In this document: positions 62,224-64,000 of the stretch, piece after piece
Numbering within the stretch: the stretch's first letter is position 1
How the letters are laid out: each line of letters starts with the position of its first letter
From: an uncultured Croceitalea sp.
Lineage (GTDB): Bacteria; Bacteroidota; Bacteroidia; Flavobacteriales; Flavobacteriaceae
Assembly (NCBI GenBank): GCA_947499565.1
Contig: CANMOV010000002.1
Coordinates: forward strand, 620,001 to 684,000
Direction of reading: 5' to 3'
DNA: 64,000 bases
The notes under the pieces: model-generated
Databases searched by the model: none
Seen by the model: only the letters and a program-made list of their open reading frames with translations
Told to the model about the DNA's origin: nothing
Position numbers and translations under genes: made by a program

Positions 62224-63824
62224 ATTACTTAGATTATATAATAATTGTAGTTTACCTTATTGGTTTTTTAGGAATAGGGTACTTCTTTAAAGAAAATAAA
62301 AGTTCTGGGGATTATTTTTTAGGGGGAAGAAGCATGGGTTGGTTGCCGTTGAGCTTATCTACAATGGCCACACAATTATCCGCAATTAGTTTTATTTCTG
62401 CACCAGCTTTTGTTGGGTTAAAAGAAGGCGGAGGACTGCAATGGTTAACTTATGAATTTGGTGTTCCATTGGCTATGGCTTTTTTACTAATAGCAGTTAT
62501 ACCCACTTTATATAAATCCGGAATTGTTAGTGTTTACGAGTATTTAGAAAAGCGTTTTGATGCATCTTCTCGACTGTTAATTAGTTTTGTTTTTCAAATA
62601 AGCCGCTCAGTTGCTACAGGTGTTATGGTTTATACAATGGCATTAATATTACAAGCAACTGTCGGGGTAGACTTTTGGATTTCTATTTTAATTATTGGAG
62701 TAATAACATTAGTATACTCATTTCAAGGCGGAATGAAAGCTGTTATCTGGGGCGATGTAATACAAATGGTGATTTTGTTTTTAGGAATTATCATTTGCTT
62801 AGTTTATGGAATAAGCGAATTGGGTGGGTTTGAAAATTTTCTTACCAATGTAGATCAGGACAGACTTACTGCTGTTGACTTTAGTAAATGGGGTTTTAAT
62901 AACGCAGACGGAAACGATGAATTTGGATTTTGGCCAATGGTAATAGGAGGTTTTTTCCTATATGCCTCCTACTATGGAACAGATCAAACTCAATCACAAC
63001 GCTTACTTTCTGCTAAAGGAATGCCTACTATTAAAAAACTATTATTGGCAAATGGGCTTTTTAGATTTCCGCTAACACTTACTTACTGCATTATGGGGCT
63101 TGTTTTGGGAACATTATTACTTCAAGATGCAGGATTTCAGGAAATGATGGATGCTACATATCAAGCTAATATAGGTTCATTAGAAGGTAAAAAAGCGGAT
63201 TTAATGGTTCCTGTGTTTATCATAAACTATCTGCCAAATGGAGTTATAGGTATTTTAATTGTAGCTATTATGTCTGCTGCAATGTCTTCTTTAAGTTCTA
63301 CCGTAAACTCATTATCTGCAGTAACTATGGAAGATTTTGTAAAAAGATTTAATCCAGGAATGACCGATAAAAAATACGTAATGAATTCCCGACTTTTATC
63401 GCTCTTTTGGGGCTTGGTTTGTCTCTTCTTTGCCTTTTTTGCTGGTAGTATAGAGGGAACTGTAATTGAGGTAATTAATAAAATTAGTTCTGTCTTTTAT
63501 GGCCCGATTTTAGCGGCTTTTATCTTAGCAATTCTTACTAAGAAAACCCATGCAGTTGGCGCTAACGTTGGTATTATTGTCGGTGTTCTATTTAATATGT
63601 ACTTATGGTTATATGTGCCAGAAGTATTTTGGTTTTGGTGGAATGCCATTGGCTGTTTAGTAACTATGTTGGTGGCAATCGTAGTTAGTCGCGTTGTTAA
63701 AAAAGATGTAAATGAAGGTTTAGAGGTGGTGTTTTATGCAGGTAAGAAAGAGCTCTTCATTTTGTTAAGCTTTTTCATCGTGATAATATTAGTTAGTGTT
63801 TCATTACCTTCATTATTCAGTTAA
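62220..63824 (+). CDS. sodium:solute symporter (SSS family)
   Basis: The protein has 534 residues and about 13-14 hydrophobic segments, with the SSS-family beginning YIIIVVYLIGFLGIGYFF and the GDYFLGGRSMGWLPLSLS motif (about residues 31-48), then SVYEYLEKRFD, the QGGMKAVIWGDVIQ segment, YYGTDQTQSQRLLSAK and SSLSSTVNSLSAVTMEDF in part. It is likely a sodium-coupled importer (SLC5-like) of a sugar or sugar-like solute in the inner membrane. In this operon the solute would be the glycosylglycerate. The ATG overlaps the GNAT stop by 4 bases, and the glycerate kinase gene starts 12 bases later. Confidence 0.92.
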   Translation: MNYLDYIIIVVYLIGFLGIGYFFKENKSSGDYFLGGRSMGWLPLSLSTMATQLSAISFISAPAFVGLKEGGGLQWLTYEFGVPLAMAFLLIAVIPTLYKSGIVSVYEYLEKRFDASSRLLISFVFQISRSVATGVMVYTMALILQATVGVDFWISILIIGVITLVYSFQGGMKAVIWGDVIQMVILFLGIIICLVYGISELGGFENFLTNVDQDRLTAVDFSKWGFNNADGNDEFGFWPMVIGGFFLYASYYGTDQTQSQRLLSAKGMPTIKKLLLANGLFRFPLTLTYCIMGLVLGTLLLQDAGFQEMMDATYQANIGSLEGKKADLMVPVFIINYLPNGVIGILIVAIMSAAMSSLSSTVNSLSAVTMEDFVKRFNPGMTDKKYVMNSRLLSLFWGLVCLFFAFFAGSIEGTVIEVINKISSVFYGPILAAFILAILTKKTHAVGANVGIIVGVLFNMYLWLYVPEVFWFWWNAIGCLVTMLVAIVVSRVVKKDVNEGLEVVFYAGKKELFILLSFFIVIILVSVSLPSLFS

Positions 63825-63835
63825 TATCATCTAAA

Positions 63836-64000
63836 ATGAAGTTTGTACTTGCTCCAGATAAATACAAGGGCTCCCTTACTGGAATGGAATTCTGTAATGC
63901 GGTTGAAAAGGGGCTTCGAATGATTTTTAATGATTTAGAAATTGTAAAAATACCTTTGGCAGATGGTGGGGATGGAACCATAGAAGTAGTTAAAAAATAT
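63836..64000 (+). CDS. glycerate kinase, 3' end outside the window
   Basis: The first 55 residues are visible. FVLAPDKYKGSLTGMEF (2-18, in part) and IVKIPLADGGDGTIEVV (35-51, in part) are the classical N-terminal signatures of the GK1/GarK-type glycerate kinases, which phosphorylate D-glycerate to 2-phosphoglycerate in the cytoplasm. The gene follows the symporter by 12 bases. Its presence here provides the logical sink for the glycerate released by the GH63 hydrolase. The C-terminal part is beyond the window, so intactness cannot be judged. Confidence 0.93.
   Translation, partial: MKFVLAPDKYKGSLTGMEFCNAVEKGLRMIFNDLEIVKIPLADGGDGTIEVVKKY

Noticed and set aside
56356..64000. Classical polysaccharide utilisation locus
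   Set aside because: The receptor is not of SusC type by its motifs, there is no SusD gene, and the glycosidase is cytoplasmic; an uptake locus for a small solute fits better.
1..64000. CRISPR array, prophage, insertion sequence or toxin-antitoxin system
   Set aside because: No regularly spaced repeats, cas genes, transposase, integrase or phage structural genes were seen anywhere in the window.

Overview
The window is a low-GC chromosome segment from a member of the Bacteroidota, almost certainly family Flavobacteriaceae. The evidence is a gldB-gldC pair (gliding motility), DUF3857/transglutaminase proteins, LytS/LytTR two-component pairs, TonB-dependent receptors with a carboxypeptidase-regulatory-like N-terminal domain, a long acidic FtsZ tail, a DnaG without zinc ligands, and promoter elements of the TAnnTTTG type. 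The species cannot be named from the sequence. A marine or algal lifestyle is suggested only indirectly, by the last locus.

Layout. 1-16.2 kb (+): 3' part of dtd, three tandem DUF3857 proteins, a MazG-like pyrophosphohydrolase, aroA, queA, rlmN, a polyprenyl diphosphate synthase, an ECF sigma factor with a membrane protein and an outer-membrane-like protein, and dnaG. 16.2-19.2 kb: an atypical LuxR-type response regulator and nadE (-), diverging from gldB-gldC (+). 19.4-25.7 kb: mostly minus-strand accessory genes (DUF1287, small membrane proteins, SnoaL-like protein, secreted amidohydrolase), then engB and an alpha/beta hydrolase. 25.9-41.9 kb (+): a compact division and cell wall cluster, mraZ-rsmH-ftsL-ftsI-murE-mraY-murD-ftsW-murG-murC-ftsQ-ftsA-ftsZ, then a yqeY-like gene. 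41.9-42.4 kb: a small GIY-YIG nuclease gene lying between a broken 5' copy of a tRNA-Arg gene and the intact tRNA-Arg(TCG). 42.4-56.0 kb: a sensory and outer-membrane region with a membrane-anchored AraC regulator and two separate modules, each with a LytS-type kinase, a LytTR regulator and a large TonB-dependent receptor. 56.3-64 kb: a LacI regulator diverging from a TonB-dependent receptor, followed by a GH63-type glycosidase, a GNAT acetyltransferase, a sodium:solute symporter and the start of a glycerate kinase.

How the genes work together. The dcw cluster makes lipid II precursors and the divisome as one near-continuous transcription unit that ends at a strong terminator after ftsZ. The last locus reads as a catabolic island for a glycosylglycerate (mannosylglycerate, called digeneaside in red algae, or glucosylglycerate). 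Uptake would use the TonB receptor and the symporter, hydrolysis would give hexose and D-glycerate, and glycerate kinase would feed glycolysis, under LacI control. This locus and the GIY-YIG/tRNA-Arg arrangement are the two most interesting items in the window.
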